A stretch of 64,000 nt of DNA from CAVSWT01 sp963746735 (lineage in GTDB: Bacteria; Bacteroidota; Ignavibacteria; Ignavibacteriales; Ignavibacteriaceae): assembly GCA_963746735.1 (NCBI GenBank), contig CAVVCO010000037.1, positions 310,001 through 374,000 of the forward strand, given 5' to 3'. Of the stretch, positions 28,318-36,923 are shown piece after piece. The notes under the pieces were generated by a model, which ran no database searches, was not told the DNA's origin, and saw only the letters and a program-made list of their open reading frames with translations. Numbering within the stretch: position 1 is the stretch's first letter; each line of letters begins with the position of its first letter. Made by a program: the position numbers and the translations under genes.

Positions 28318-29100
28318 TTACTTAAAAATGTTCTTTATATATTCGATTTTGAATGCTCTATCAGCTGTACTTGGGCTTAATTTTTTATTATCCAATAGAT
28401 CTCTTAAATCAAATCCAAATGTTAAACCAGATCCAACAGACCATCTTATTCCCATATTTAAATAACCGTTGCCATTTCCAAAAACATGACTGTTGTTATC
28501 GTTCAATGCAAAATCATATTCCCCAATGAAAGAAAAACTGCTGCCAAGAGTTTTTTCAAATCCCAGGTGCAAATCCATGAAATTATCGCCGTCTTTTGTT
28601 TCAAGTGAATAATTAACAGAACCATGAATACTTAAATATCCAAGCATAGCGAAATTTTTGCTTGTCGCTGCAAAAAATCCGGGAGATTTAATTGCATACC
28701 TATTTAATGAATCCGAATATTCTCCTTTCCCTTGTGAATCGAAACCCAATGTTATAGCCGGCATGAATATAGTCTCATTGAAAAGTCTGAATCTTAGATT
28801 AATTGCCGGAACTTTATACCAGTTAGGGGTACCGGTTCCGATAATATTTGATCCACCGTAAGAAATACCGAAACTTACATTATCAAAAACACCAACTTCA
28901 AGCTTTTCAATTAAAACTCCATGAGGCATTATGTCAGATGTTACTCCTACAAATCCTTTTTCAAGAATGCCGGCAGTCTGCATATCAATTAAAGATCTGT
29001 ACTCATACTTAGCGTTTTCACCGGCCGAGCCTTGAGCAAAAATATTAAAGCTTAATGTAAATATTAAAAATATAATAAAGTGAACGTAAAAATTTTTCAT
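28318..29100 (-). CDS. Predicted outer-membrane beta-barrel protein
   Basis: A 260-residue protein with a signal peptide (hydrophobic residues 3-22, ending NIFAQG). The rest consists of short amphipathic strands separated by Gly/Asn turns (VGVFDNVSFGISYGG, LNMGIRWSVGSGLTFGFDL) and ends in KNIFK. The pattern fits a small barrel of roughly 10-12 strands. No named family is recognised with confidence. It has its own short leader region, with 183 nt before the lipoprotein operon downstream. Export to the outer membrane is inferred from sequence pattern alone. Confidence 0.6.
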   Translation of the reverse strand: MKNFYVHFIIFLIFTLSFNIFAQGSAGENAKYEYRSLIDMQTAGILEKGFVGVTSDIMPHGVLIEKLEVGVFDNVSFGISYGGSNIIGTGTPNWYKVPAINLRFRLFNETIFMPAITLGFDSQGKGEYSDSLNRYAIKSPGFFAATSKNFAMLGYLSIHGSVNYSLETKDGDNFMDLHLGFEKTLGSSFSFIGEYDFALNDNNSHVFGNGNGYLNMGIRWSVGSGLTFGFDLRDLLDNKKLSPSTADRAFKIEYIKNIFK

Positions 29101-29165
29101 AGAATTAAATTGATTTTACATATTTAAAAAATATTCATAGCAAAGTTAAAAATAATTTATCATTA

Positions 29166-29567
29166 TTATTTGTTATTCAAAGCAAAATTCGGATAAATTG
29201 TAATTTCAATTGATGAGGGGAGAAGTGCATATTTAGAATGGATCAAAACAACAACTTTTCCCGTATTATTTTTTGCTTGTAAAACTAAAATACCTGCTGC
29301 AAAATCTTCGGAAACAATATTAACCAAATCTTGACCTTCCGTAATCTCAAATTTTGTATGAGCATTTCTAAAGGGGGCTTCCCATCCAAAAGAATTAATA
29401 GGAATTGCTTTTAAAGTAACAGTGGATTGATTATCAGCAAATAATTTTTCGGGTGTCAAAGTGTACGTAACTTCATAAATACCAAAAACGTATTGATACA
29501 ATGCGAATGAAATAATTAATAATACAAGGAAAGAAATTATCAGAATATTAATGTTTAAGGCTTTCAT
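29166..29567 (-). CDS. Membrane-anchored Ig-like hypothetical protein
   Basis: A 133-residue protein with one N-terminal membrane segment (residues ~6-30, INILIISFLVLLIISFALYQ). A soluble part of about 100 residues follows with beta-strand character and an Ig/invasin-like pattern (PEKLFADNQSTVTLKAIPIN, FEITEGQDLVNIV). Such a fold on a single anchor points to the periplasm. It follows the ATP-grasp gene after 18 nt on the same strand, so the two are likely co-transcribed. No specific function is recognised. Confidence 0.6.
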   Translation of the reverse strand: MKALNINILIISFLVLLIISFALYQYVFGIYEVTYTLTPEKLFADNQSTVTLKAIPINSFGWEAPFRNAHTKFEITEGQDLVNIVSEDFAAGILVLQAKNNTGKVVVLIHSKYALLPSSIEITIYPNFALNNK

Positions 29568-29585
29568 CTGTATTTAAAATTTCTA

Positions 29586-30497
29586 TTACCCTGCTTTTAG
29601 GCTTTTAATAATGTAACGTTTTAAATTTAATATTATCTGTTGAACAACCATATCAGGCACTCCGTCAATGTGCTTTGATTTAAATCTCATATCACATTGA
29701 TCATTTACATAATCGATTACAACAAATTTATCATCTTCCGTCAGGACAATTTCAGTTGAAAAAAAATCGAGTTGAATTATATTTGCTATTTTTCGAGTTA
29801 TCCGTTTAAGCTGCATTAGATTAAATTCATTAATTTCGTTATCATTTAATACTTCATAGAGATGGGTTATATCATCCCACCAAACGGGAATTGCTTTGCC
29901 GAAAGCCCAAAAACATCTAAACCAGGCGCGTTTCCCATTCAGATTTTTGGGATAAATTTTTTCCTGTAATAGATATTTGTCATCGCAATGAGTAATTCTT
30001 TCATCCAAAATATCTTTTAAAGTTTCAGCACCGGTAACAACACCAATTCCTCCGCCTGTCGTATTACATGGCTTAATAATGAAAGGACGGTCAAGTTTTG
30101 CTAAATCTTCTATTGAGATATAAATATTCTCAATTTCAGAATGGGGAGGAATTATAATTGAGTAAGGGACGTGAACACCATTTGATATAAATTCCAGGTG
30201 CATACTTGCTTTATCAATTGCATGCAGAACATTTTTGTATGGATTGAATATAACCGTCTTTCTTCTGCTTATCGTTTTCCCCATCTCTTCAAAAGTTTCG
30301 TCAACATCCCACGCTCTATCCAAGTAAAATTTGAAAGCAAGCTTTCTATCCAAAAGCAAATCGTAAGTTTCTTTTAAATTGTGGTAACCAATCCGGTAAG
30401 TAGTCAACCCATCCTTTTGGAGATGTTTTTCCAGAAGGTTGATGAAGTCCTCATCGTATTCCCAAACAAAAGCGAGTCCTAAGTCAAAAGAGGTCAT
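29586..30497 (-). CDS. Orphan ATP-grasp family protein
   Basis: A 303-residue protein with ATP-grasp features: the lysine/glycine loop RPFIIKPCNTTGGGIGVVTG (about residues 135-155), a QEKIYPKN strand that would contact adenine, and the Mg2+-binding end FFSTEIVLTEDDKFVVIDYV with NDQCDMR. Enzymes of this fold ligate a carboxylate to an amine or thiol. The substrate cannot be read from the sequence. The only close partner is the small anchored Ig-like protein downstream. RimK-like or peptide-ligase functions are possible, but no standard family name is supported. Divergent from the TPR lipoprotein operon. Confidence 0.7.
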   Translation of the reverse strand: MTSFDLGLAFVWEYDEDFINLLEKHLQKDGLTTYRIGYHNLKETYDLLLDRKLAFKFYLDRAWDVDETFEEMGKTISRRKTVIFNPYKNVLHAIDKASMHLEFISNGVHVPYSIIIPPHSEIENIYISIEDLAKLDRPFIIKPCNTTGGGIGVVTGAETLKDILDERITHCDDKYLLQEKIYPKNLNGKRAWFRCFWAFGKAIPVWWDDITHLYEVLNDNEINEFNLMQLKRITRKIANIIQLDFFSTEIVLTEDDKFVVIDYVNDQCDMRFKSKHIDGVPDMVVQQIILNLKRYIIKSLKAG

Positions 30498-30643
30498 TTA
30501 AGATTGATGTTTTTACAAAGATACAGTTTAGTATATTTGTATTCAAGAAATCCATTATTTTAACAGTAAATAAATATACTTCAAGATATTTATGCAATAA
30601 AGTTTTGCGAAAAATTCGGAAGTAAATTCCCTTGTTATTATTT

Positions 30644-30652
30644 TGGTATAAT
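30644..30652 (+). promoter_or_regulatory. Candidate extended -10 promoter for the TPR-DUF4292-EnvC-glycan operon
   Basis: The sequence tggtataat is an exact TGnTATAAT extended -10 element, 30 nt before the ATG at 30682 in the divergent spacer. No convincing -35 is seen at 17 nt, which extended -10 promoters can lack. Assignment assumes sigma-70-like recognition, which is not established for this lineage. Confidence 0.35.
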
Positions 30653-30681
30653 AATATATTTCACAAATTTTTTTTGATTAT

Positions 30682-32502
30682 ATGTATAGACTACTTTTAT
30701 TACTTGTGTCGGCGTTCATTTTTGTTCAGTGTTCTTCGAATGAAGTTGTAAATAAAAATGAAAATAAAAATTCTTCCCAAGAAATTATTAAAAAGACCGT
30801 AACTAAAGAAAATTCTCAAAAAGCATTGAGTCATTTTATTGATGGTTCCGTTGCAGAAGCTAAAGGAGATTATGCTAGTGCAATTCTCGAATACCAGGAT
30901 GCATTAAGATTGGACCCGAATGCAGGTGTTTATTATGGTCTTGCTAAGAATTACTACGCATTAAATAAACTTTCATTAGCACTTCAAAATTCTAAAAAGT
31001 CTGTCGAACTAGATTCACAAAAAGTTGATTATTATGAACTGATGGCAGATATTTATACTTCCGCAAATCAGCCAGATTCATCAGCTTTAGTTTTAAATAA
31101 AATTATTGGAATTGATTCTACTAATATTGAAGCCTATTACCAGCTTGCAAGAATTTATGAAAAGAACCGCCCGTCGGATGCAATAAAAATTTATAATGAG
31201 CTAACTAAAAGAATTGGGCCTGAATGGAGCGTGCTGTCAAGAGTTGCGGAAATGTATGAAAAGCTTGGTGATTTTGATAAAGCTTCCGAAACAATTCAGA
31301 AGCTATTAACACTTGATCCCGCAAACAGTTCTTTGCAAAAGCTGTTAGTTCAAACGTATGTAAGTGCAAAAAAATATGATAAAGCTTTAAGCCTGGTTAA
31401 TGATATTTTGGAGCTTACTCCGGATGATCTTGAAGCCCACGAAACAAAAGCACAAATTTATCTTGCCCAGGATGATTGGACATCAGCATCAAAAGAATAT
31501 TCTTATATATTAAACCAAAAAGATGTTCCGCTTGATGCAAAATTAAGGATAGGTGCTTCATACTTTGCACAATCATTAAAGGATAGTACTTTGCTGCCTA
31601 TAGCAAAAGATTTTTTCGAGAAGATGGATAAAGACACTACTGACTGGCAGGTTAAAATGTACCTCGGAGCTATTGCACTTAACGAAGGCCAGGATTCTGT
31701 TGCTATTGAAAATTTCAAATATGTGACAGAAAAAGCAAGATGGAATAATCAAGCTTGGATAAGATTGGGCGGGCTTTATTTTGATAATCAGAAATATTCC
31801 GAAGCAATAAAAGTAATGAATGAAGCAGTTGGATATTTCCCGGAAGATTTTTCTGTTAATTTGATATTAGGACTCTCACTATCTCAAAGCAGTAAGTATG
31901 AAGAAGCAAAACCATATTTGAAAAAAGCAGTTGATCTTAATCCTTCGGATATTACTGCATTGTCTGCTTATGGATTTACTTTAAATCAATTAAAAGAGTA
32001 TGATTCAGCAATTGATTATTTAAATAAAGCATTGACAATAAAACCGGATGATATTAATCTTCTTGGGACACTGGGGTTAATTTATGATTCAAAAAAAATG
32101 TGGGCAGAATGTGACAGTGTTTATGAAAAAGCTTTATCAATCGATTCAACTAATGCGTTAGTAAATAACAATTATGCTTATTCACTTTCGGAAAGAGGAG
32201 TGAAGCTGGAAGAAGCTTTGAAAATGATAAAGGTTGCAATTAAAGCGGATTCGACAAACTCATCATACCTTGATACGTATGGTTGGGTATTTTATCAGTT
32301 AGGTGATTATAAATCAGCAAAAGTTTATGTTGAAAAATCAATTGATAAAGGCGGAGCTAGTTCGGTAGTTTATGAGCATCTTGGAGACATTCTATTCAAA
32401 TCGGGTAATAAAGACTCTGCAAAAGAAATGTGGCAGAAAGCTTTAAATTTGGATAGTTCGAATAATGAACTTAAATCAAAAATTGAAAAGGGTGAAATTT
32501 GA
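30682..32502 (+). CDS. TPR-repeat lipoprotein
   Basis: A 606-residue protein with a lipoprotein signal (AFIFVQCSSN, Cys at about 17). The mature part is made almost wholly of tetratricopeptide repeats, about 14-15 units with the usual A/Y/G/A/P pattern (for example LEYQDALRLDPNAGVYYGLA, AIDYLNKALTIKPDDINLLG). Such proteins scaffold envelope complexes. It begins the + strand run into the glycan locus, and the next gene starts inside its stop (TTGA overlap). The role is inferred only: possibly assembly or regulation of the exported glycan or of peptidoglycan remodelling with the EnvC-like neighbour. Confidence 0.82.
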   Translation: MYRLLLLLVSAFIFVQCSSNEVVNKNENKNSSQEIIKKTVTKENSQKALSHFIDGSVAEAKGDYASAILEYQDALRLDPNAGVYYGLAKNYYALNKLSLALQNSKKSVELDSQKVDYYELMADIYTSANQPDSSALVLNKIIGIDSTNIEAYYQLARIYEKNRPSDAIKIYNELTKRIGPEWSVLSRVAEMYEKLGDFDKASETIQKLLTLDPANSSLQKLLVQTYVSAKKYDKALSLVNDILELTPDDLEAHETKAQIYLAQDDWTSASKEYSYILNQKDVPLDAKLRIGASYFAQSLKDSTLLPIAKDFFEKMDKDTTDWQVKMYLGAIALNEGQDSVAIENFKYVTEKARWNNQAWIRLGGLYFDNQKYSEAIKVMNEAVGYFPEDFSVNLILGLSLSQSSKYEEAKPYLKKAVDLNPSDITALSAYGFTLNQLKEYDSAIDYLNKALTIKPDDINLLGTLGLIYDSKKMWAECDSVYEKALSIDSTNALVNNNYAYSLSERGVKLEEALKMIKVAIKADSTNSSYLDTYGWVFYQLGDYKSAKVYVEKSIDKGGASSVVYEHLGDILFKSGNKDSAKEMWQKALNLDSSNNELKSKIEKGEI

Positions 32503-33284
32503 AAAAAATATTCCTGCTGTTCTTTTTTTTAATTGCTGCATCAATTTATTTCATTAGCTGTGTTCCTGCAAAACCAAATGAAGAAGTTGAAATTTTACCA
32601 TCGGAAAGATTAATTAACAAGCTTGAAGCAAATAGAAGAAGAATAAGAACCTTCGAAGGGAATGGGGTTATAAAAATAAAAAGCAGCCGCTTTAATAACA
32701 GTGCCACATTTAAAGTGATTTTATCAAAACCGGATTCTATCTATTTGACAATTATGGGACCTTTCGGAATTGAATTAGCCCAGGCTGTTGTAACTAATAA
32801 AGATTTTGTTTTTTATGACGCGCTCCAAAATACAGCATACAAAGGTTCTGTTAATGATGACATTCTTAAAGATATTTTTAAAGTGAATTTAACTTTCGAT
32901 GAATTAACCGATGCCTTTGTGGGCTCAGTTAATCTTACAAATAATCTTTATACTACTCCTGCTACGTATAATGTTGAAGGTGATCAATATGTGCTTACAT
33001 ATATTGATTCGCTTACGAATAAGGAAACAAAATATAGAGTTGACATCCGTCAATTAGGGATAACAAATTATTTACTCTCCGATGATCAAGGGAATGAATT
33101 GCTTCAAGGTGAATATTCAGATTTTGAATTGCATGATGGAGTTGCAGTTCCCAATAAAATTGAGATTCAAAATAAAAAAGATGACCAGGTTGTTGATATC
33201 GAGTACAGGAATATGTCAACAAATAAGAAAGATATCTTCATAGATTTTAAAATACCTGAAGATGCCACTGTAATTAAATGGTGA
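32499..33284 (+). CDS. DUF4292 (LolB-like) lipoprotein
   Basis: A 261-residue lipoprotein (YFISCVPAKP, Cys at about 21). The mature part has the pattern of DUF4292 proteins of Bacteroidota: an RRRIRTFEGNGVIKIKSSRF strand, SIYLTIMGPFGIELAQAVV, then alternating strands to the C-terminus. This fold resembles LolA/LolB, which move lipoproteins to the outer membrane, so a lipid or lipoprotein handling role is plausible. The start is a TTG overlapping the TPR gene stop by 4 nt, and the following gene overlaps its end by 7 nt, giving a tightly packed operon. Confidence 0.78.
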   Translation: MKKIFLLFFFLIAASIYFISCVPAKPNEEVEILPSERLINKLEANRRRIRTFEGNGVIKIKSSRFNNSATFKVILSKPDSIYLTIMGPFGIELAQAVVTNKDFVFYDALQNTAYKGSVNDDILKDIFKVNLTFDELTDAFVGSVNLTNNLYTTPATYNVEGDQYVLTYIDSLTNKETKYRVDIRQLGITNYLLSDDQGNELLQGEYSDFELHDGVAVPNKIEIQNKKDDQVVDIEYRNMSTNKKDIFIDFKIPEDATVIKW

Positions 33285-34573
33285 TTAAAAAAAAATATCT
33301 AATAATATTTTTTACAATTCTATTAGCTTTTACAGCCTACCTGCAGCAGAAACCCCAAATTGAAGCAAAAAAAAATCAGCTTGAAAAAATTCATGATGAA
33401 ATTAGTGATCTTGAAAAAGAAATAGCAGCTAAGTCAGCAAAAGAAAAAAAGACTTATAGTGTGTTTGAAAATTATAACAAGCAAAATTATCTGCTTGATA
33501 AAATCATTCAAAGAATGAAGAGTGAAGAAAATAGCATACAGAAAAAAATAAAAATAAGTGAAAGAAAAATATCATCGCTGGAAGATGAAATAAATACTCT
33601 TCAAAAAAATTATTCAAAATATGTTGTAGCTGTTTATAAATACGGTGAGCAAAATGAACTTGCAAGCTTATTCGATGCTGAATCTATGCAGCAGGCTTTG
33701 CTTCGTTATAAGTATCTTCAAAAGTTTTCGGAGAGGCGCCGAGCTGATTTAAAAAAATATGAAGATAATAAGAATGAACTTCAGGCTGCAAAACTTAGTC
33801 TTGAAAATGAAAAGCAGCAGAAAGCAATAGTTGTAAATCAAAAAGTGAAAGAAGAAAAATCGTTAATTGCAAAAATTGATGAACGAAAAAAAATATTAAA
33901 AGCTATTAGGCATGACAAGGCATCGCTTAAAAAAGAGCTGACTGCAAAAAAATCTGCGGAAGAACAAATCAAAAACCTGATTACAAAACTTATCGAAGAT
34001 GAAGAAAATAGAAAAAAAGAAGAAGCGGAAAGATTAGCAACTCTTGCCAATAAAAAAGCAAACAAGGTTGCTATTGAAAATACAAATACGATTGAAAAAA
34101 CCAACGATGCAACTGTTGAGGCAGATAATACAAATTATAATTTTGATCTTTCAAATTCGGATTTTAGTTCGTTCTCTAAATTGCGCGGGAACTTAAACTG
34201 GCCAATACTTCATGGAAGAGTTGTTAATGAGTTTGGAGAGAATGTAAATTCAAAATTAAATACTGTTACTCTGAATTACGGCATTGATATAAAAGCAACT
34301 TCCGATCTTAATGTAAAAGCAGTAGCCGATGGAATTGTGTCTGTAATAGATTGGATCCCCGGGTATGGCAGCGTGGTTATAGTTACTCACAAAGATAATT
34401 ATCGGACAGTGTACAGCCATCTTGATGAAATTTATGTTAAAGAAGGGGACAAAGTAAAAACAGGAAATTTAATTGCGAAAGTCGGTGAAAGTTTAGACGG
34501 CAGCATATTGCATTTTGAAATTTGGAATGCAAGAAAAAACCAAAACCCCGAAGTATGGCTGGCAAAAAGATAA
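33278..34573 (+). CDS. envC: EnvC-like coiled-coil protein with a degenerate LytM (M23) domain
   Basis: A 431-residue protein: one N-terminal membrane or signal segment (residues 6-22), long coiled coils (about 25-250, rich in Lys/Glu/Leu), a short linker, and a C-terminal LytM domain (about 310-430). The first zinc motif HxxxD reads N333-Y-G-I-D337, and the HxH reads I410-L-H412, so a zinc ligand and a catalytic His are replaced while H381 (YSHLD) remains. That fits EnvC, which activates amidases under FtsEX control and does not cleave peptidoglycan itself. Its gene overlaps DUF4292 upstream and the flippase downstream. Confidence 0.82.
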   Translation: MVIKKKYLIIFFTILLAFTAYLQQKPQIEAKKNQLEKIHDEISDLEKEIAAKSAKEKKTYSVFENYNKQNYLLDKIIQRMKSEENSIQKKIKISERKISSLEDEINTLQKNYSKYVVAVYKYGEQNELASLFDAESMQQALLRYKYLQKFSERRRADLKKYEDNKNELQAAKLSLENEKQQKAIVVNQKVKEEKSLIAKIDERKKILKAIRHDKASLKKELTAKKSAEEQIKNLITKLIEDEENRKKEEAERLATLANKKANKVAIENTNTIEKTNDATVEADNTNYNFDLSNSDFSSFSKLRGNLNWPILHGRVVNEFGENVNSKLNTVTLNYGIDIKATSDLNVKAVADGIVSVIDWIPGYGSVVIVTHKDNYRTVYSHLDEIYVKEGDKVKTGNLIAKVGESLDGSILHFEIWNARKNQNPEVWLAKR

Positions 34574-35823
34574 AGGGGGAAATAGTCTCTCATTTTAAAA
34601 GTGTATTGCCAAATCTAACTGCACTCACACTTGCAGAAATAGTTTTCCGTTCTGTAAACTTTATTTCAAATGTTTTTATTGCAAGATATTTTGCTGTAAA
34701 TGAATTTGGTAAGATTGGTTTTATAACTTCAATTATAGCATGCTTCAATATTATAATAGACTTTGGCTTTGATATTTATGGAATTCGTGAAATAGCTAAA
34801 TCTCCATCAACCAGTAAGTTTGTTTTTAATCAAATAAATAGTGTTAAACTATTTTTAGCCTTAATAACTTTCGGGTTAGTAGTAGTAACATCTATATTTT
34901 TCTCTTCAGGAGAAGAAAAGTATTTATATCTGCTTTATGGACTAACAATTATCTCCACATCAATTAATTTTAGTTGGTATTTTAAAGCAATTGAAAAAAT
35001 GAACATAATTTTTAAGGCGAAAGCTTTTTCAAGCTTAATTTTTCTGTCTCTTATCTTATTGTTGACAGTTACAATAAGATCAATTTTAATTATACCAATT
35101 GCTTTACTGGTTTCACAATTAACAGAATTTTTTATTTATAAAAATGATTTTAGTGAAAAGTTTAAAATAAACTTCAGAAATATTTTCGATAAAGTTAAAA
35201 GCTTATTTGCTGAAACCTTTTTAATAGGGCTATCATCTTTTTTTATTTTAGTGTACTATAATCTTGATATGATAATGTTAGGATATTATAAAGGACATTC
35301 TGAAGTGGGGATTTATAATGCTGCTTACAAGATATTTCTAATTTTTATTGTTCCATTTCAATTAATCATAACGGCTTTCTTCCCAAGATTATCACGAAAC
35401 AAACCTTCAAAAACAAAGAGTTTCAAATCATTATTTTACACTTATTCATTAAGCTTATTTATATCATCCTTAATACTATTTATTGTTTTGTTTTATTTTC
35501 CAAATGAAATTATTCACATTGTCTTTGGATTAAAGTATGCTGAAGCTTACAAACCATTATCAATTTTAAGCTTAAATGTGCTGGTTATAGCAATAAATAT
35601 TATCTTTGGAAATCCCCTTATAGCTTGGGGACAGCAAAAAAAATATATCATCCCAATTGGTATTGGTGCAATAATAAATATTATATTAAACATAATTCTT
35701 ATCCCTAAATATTCATACAACGGCGCGGCCCTAGCTACATTATTTTCAGAAGTGGCTGTATCTATTGGAATAATATTTTATTTCAGCATCTATTACTCAA
35801 AAAATATAAAGCTTGAATCATGA
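34555..35823 (+). CDS. Polysaccharide flippase (Wzx/RfbX-type, MATE-like)
   Basis: About 422 residues with some 12 hydrophobic helices and the polysaccharide-synthesis flippase pattern (NFISNVFIARYFAVNEFGKI near the N-terminus, GWGQQKKYI-type loop near 365). These flippases move undecaprenyl-linked oligosaccharides across the inner membrane. The ATG at 34555 (MAGKKIKGEIVS) was chosen. It overlaps the envC end by 19 nt, and a TTG at 34522 would add 11 residues with no support. The stop overlaps the glf start (ATGA). It is the first clear glycan-export gene of the locus. Confidence 0.85.
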   Translation: MAGKKIKGEIVSHFKSVLPNLTALTLAEIVFRSVNFISNVFIARYFAVNEFGKIGFITSIIACFNIIIDFGFDIYGIREIAKSPSTSKFVFNQINSVKLFLALITFGLVVVTSIFFSSGEEKYLYLLYGLTIISTSINFSWYFKAIEKMNIIFKAKAFSSLIFLSLILLLTVTIRSILIIPIALLVSQLTEFFIYKNDFSEKFKINFRNIFDKVKSLFAETFLIGLSSFFILVYYNLDMIMLGYYKGHSEVGIYNAAYKIFLIFIVPFQLIITAFFPRLSRNKPSKTKSFKSLFYTYSLSLFISSLILFIVLFYFPNEIIHIVFGLKYAEAYKPLSILSLNVLVIAINIIFGNPLIAWGQQKKYIIPIGIGAIINIILNIILIPKYSYNGAALATLFSEVAVSIGIIFYFSIYYSKNIKLES

Positions 35824-36923
35824 AATATGATTTTATGATTGTCGGTGCTGGATTTGCCGGCTCAGTTATGGCTGAAAGAATAGCATCTCAACTAAATAAA
35901 AAAGTTTTAATAGTTGAAAAGAGAAATCATATAGGAGGTAATGCTTACGATGAATATGATGAACATGGCATTTTAGTTCACAGATATGGCCCGCATATAT
36001 TTCATACAAATAGTAAAAAAGTCTTTGATTATTTATCACAATTTACCGAGTGGAGATTTTATGAACACAAAGTTCTTGCAAATCATAATGGAAAGTTATA
36101 TCCAATACCAATTAATAAATTGACTTTAAATTCTTTATACAATTTGAATTTAAAAAATGAAAACGAAGTTGAAGAATATTTTAATAAAGTTAAAGGGAAT
36201 AAACATCCAATAAAAAATTCAGAAGATATAATTATAAACCAGGTCGGGAAGGATTTATTTGAAAAATTTTTTCTTCACTACACAAAAAAGCAATGGAACT
36301 TAGAACCGAATGAACTTTCACCTAACGTTTGTGGAAGAATTCCTGTCAGATTAAATGAGGACTGTAGGTATTTTACGGATAAGTATCAATACATGCCGAA
36401 AGACGGCTATACCAAAATGTTTGAAAATATGATTTCAAACAAAAATATTGACGCGATTTTAGAAACTGATTATAAAAATATTATTGACGATATTAATTTT
36501 GAAAAATTAATTTATACCGGTCCTATAGATTATTTTTTTGATTATAAGTTTGGAAAATTGCCCTATAGATCGATTAGGTTTGAATTCGAAAATTATAGTC
36601 AAAAGAAATTTCAGGAAACCGCGCAAATAAATTATGTTGATGATAATGTTCTTTATACAAGGGTTGTCGAACATAAACAATTAAGTGGGCAAAAATTAGA
36701 AACAACTACAATATCAAAAGAGTTCCCACAATCAGAAGGGGAACCTTTTTATCCTATTCCAAATGAAAGAAATAAAAACTTATATAATAAATATAAAAGT
36801 GAAACTGAAAAATTATCGAATACTATTTTCTGCGGAAGACTTGCGGAGTACAAGTATTTTAATATGGATCAGGTTGTGGCAAACACTCTCACAATATTTG
36901 AGAAGCATGTAAATGGAAAATGA
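35820..36923 (+). CDS. glf: UDP-galactopyranose mutase
   Basis: A 367-residue flavoenzyme that interconverts UDP-galactopyranose and UDP-galactofuranose. The FAD-binding N-terminus is MIVGAGFAGSVMAERIA with VEKRNHIGGNAYDE. The VHRYGPHIFHTNSKKVFDYL signature, KQWNLEPNELSP, RFTD-like substrate residues and the C-terminal FCGRLAEYKYFNMDQVVANT are present. Its presence implies galactofuranose in the surface glycan. Its last ~97 codons have a close copy at 38718-39008. The start overlaps the flippase stop, and a chimeric transferase starts inside its final codons. Confidence 0.95.
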   Translation: MKYDFMIVGAGFAGSVMAERIASQLNKKVLIVEKRNHIGGNAYDEYDEHGILVHRYGPHIFHTNSKKVFDYLSQFTEWRFYEHKVLANHNGKLYPIPINKLTLNSLYNLNLKNENEVEEYFNKVKGNKHPIKNSEDIIINQVGKDLFEKFFLHYTKKQWNLEPNELSPNVCGRIPVRLNEDCRYFTDKYQYMPKDGYTKMFENMISNKNIDAILETDYKNIIDDINFEKLIYTGPIDYFFDYKFGKLPYRSIRFEFENYSQKKFQETAQINYVDDNVLYTRVVEHKQLSGQKLETTTISKEFPQSEGEPFYPIPNERNKNLYNKYKSETEKLSNTIFCGRLAEYKYFNMDQVVANTLTIFEKHVNGK

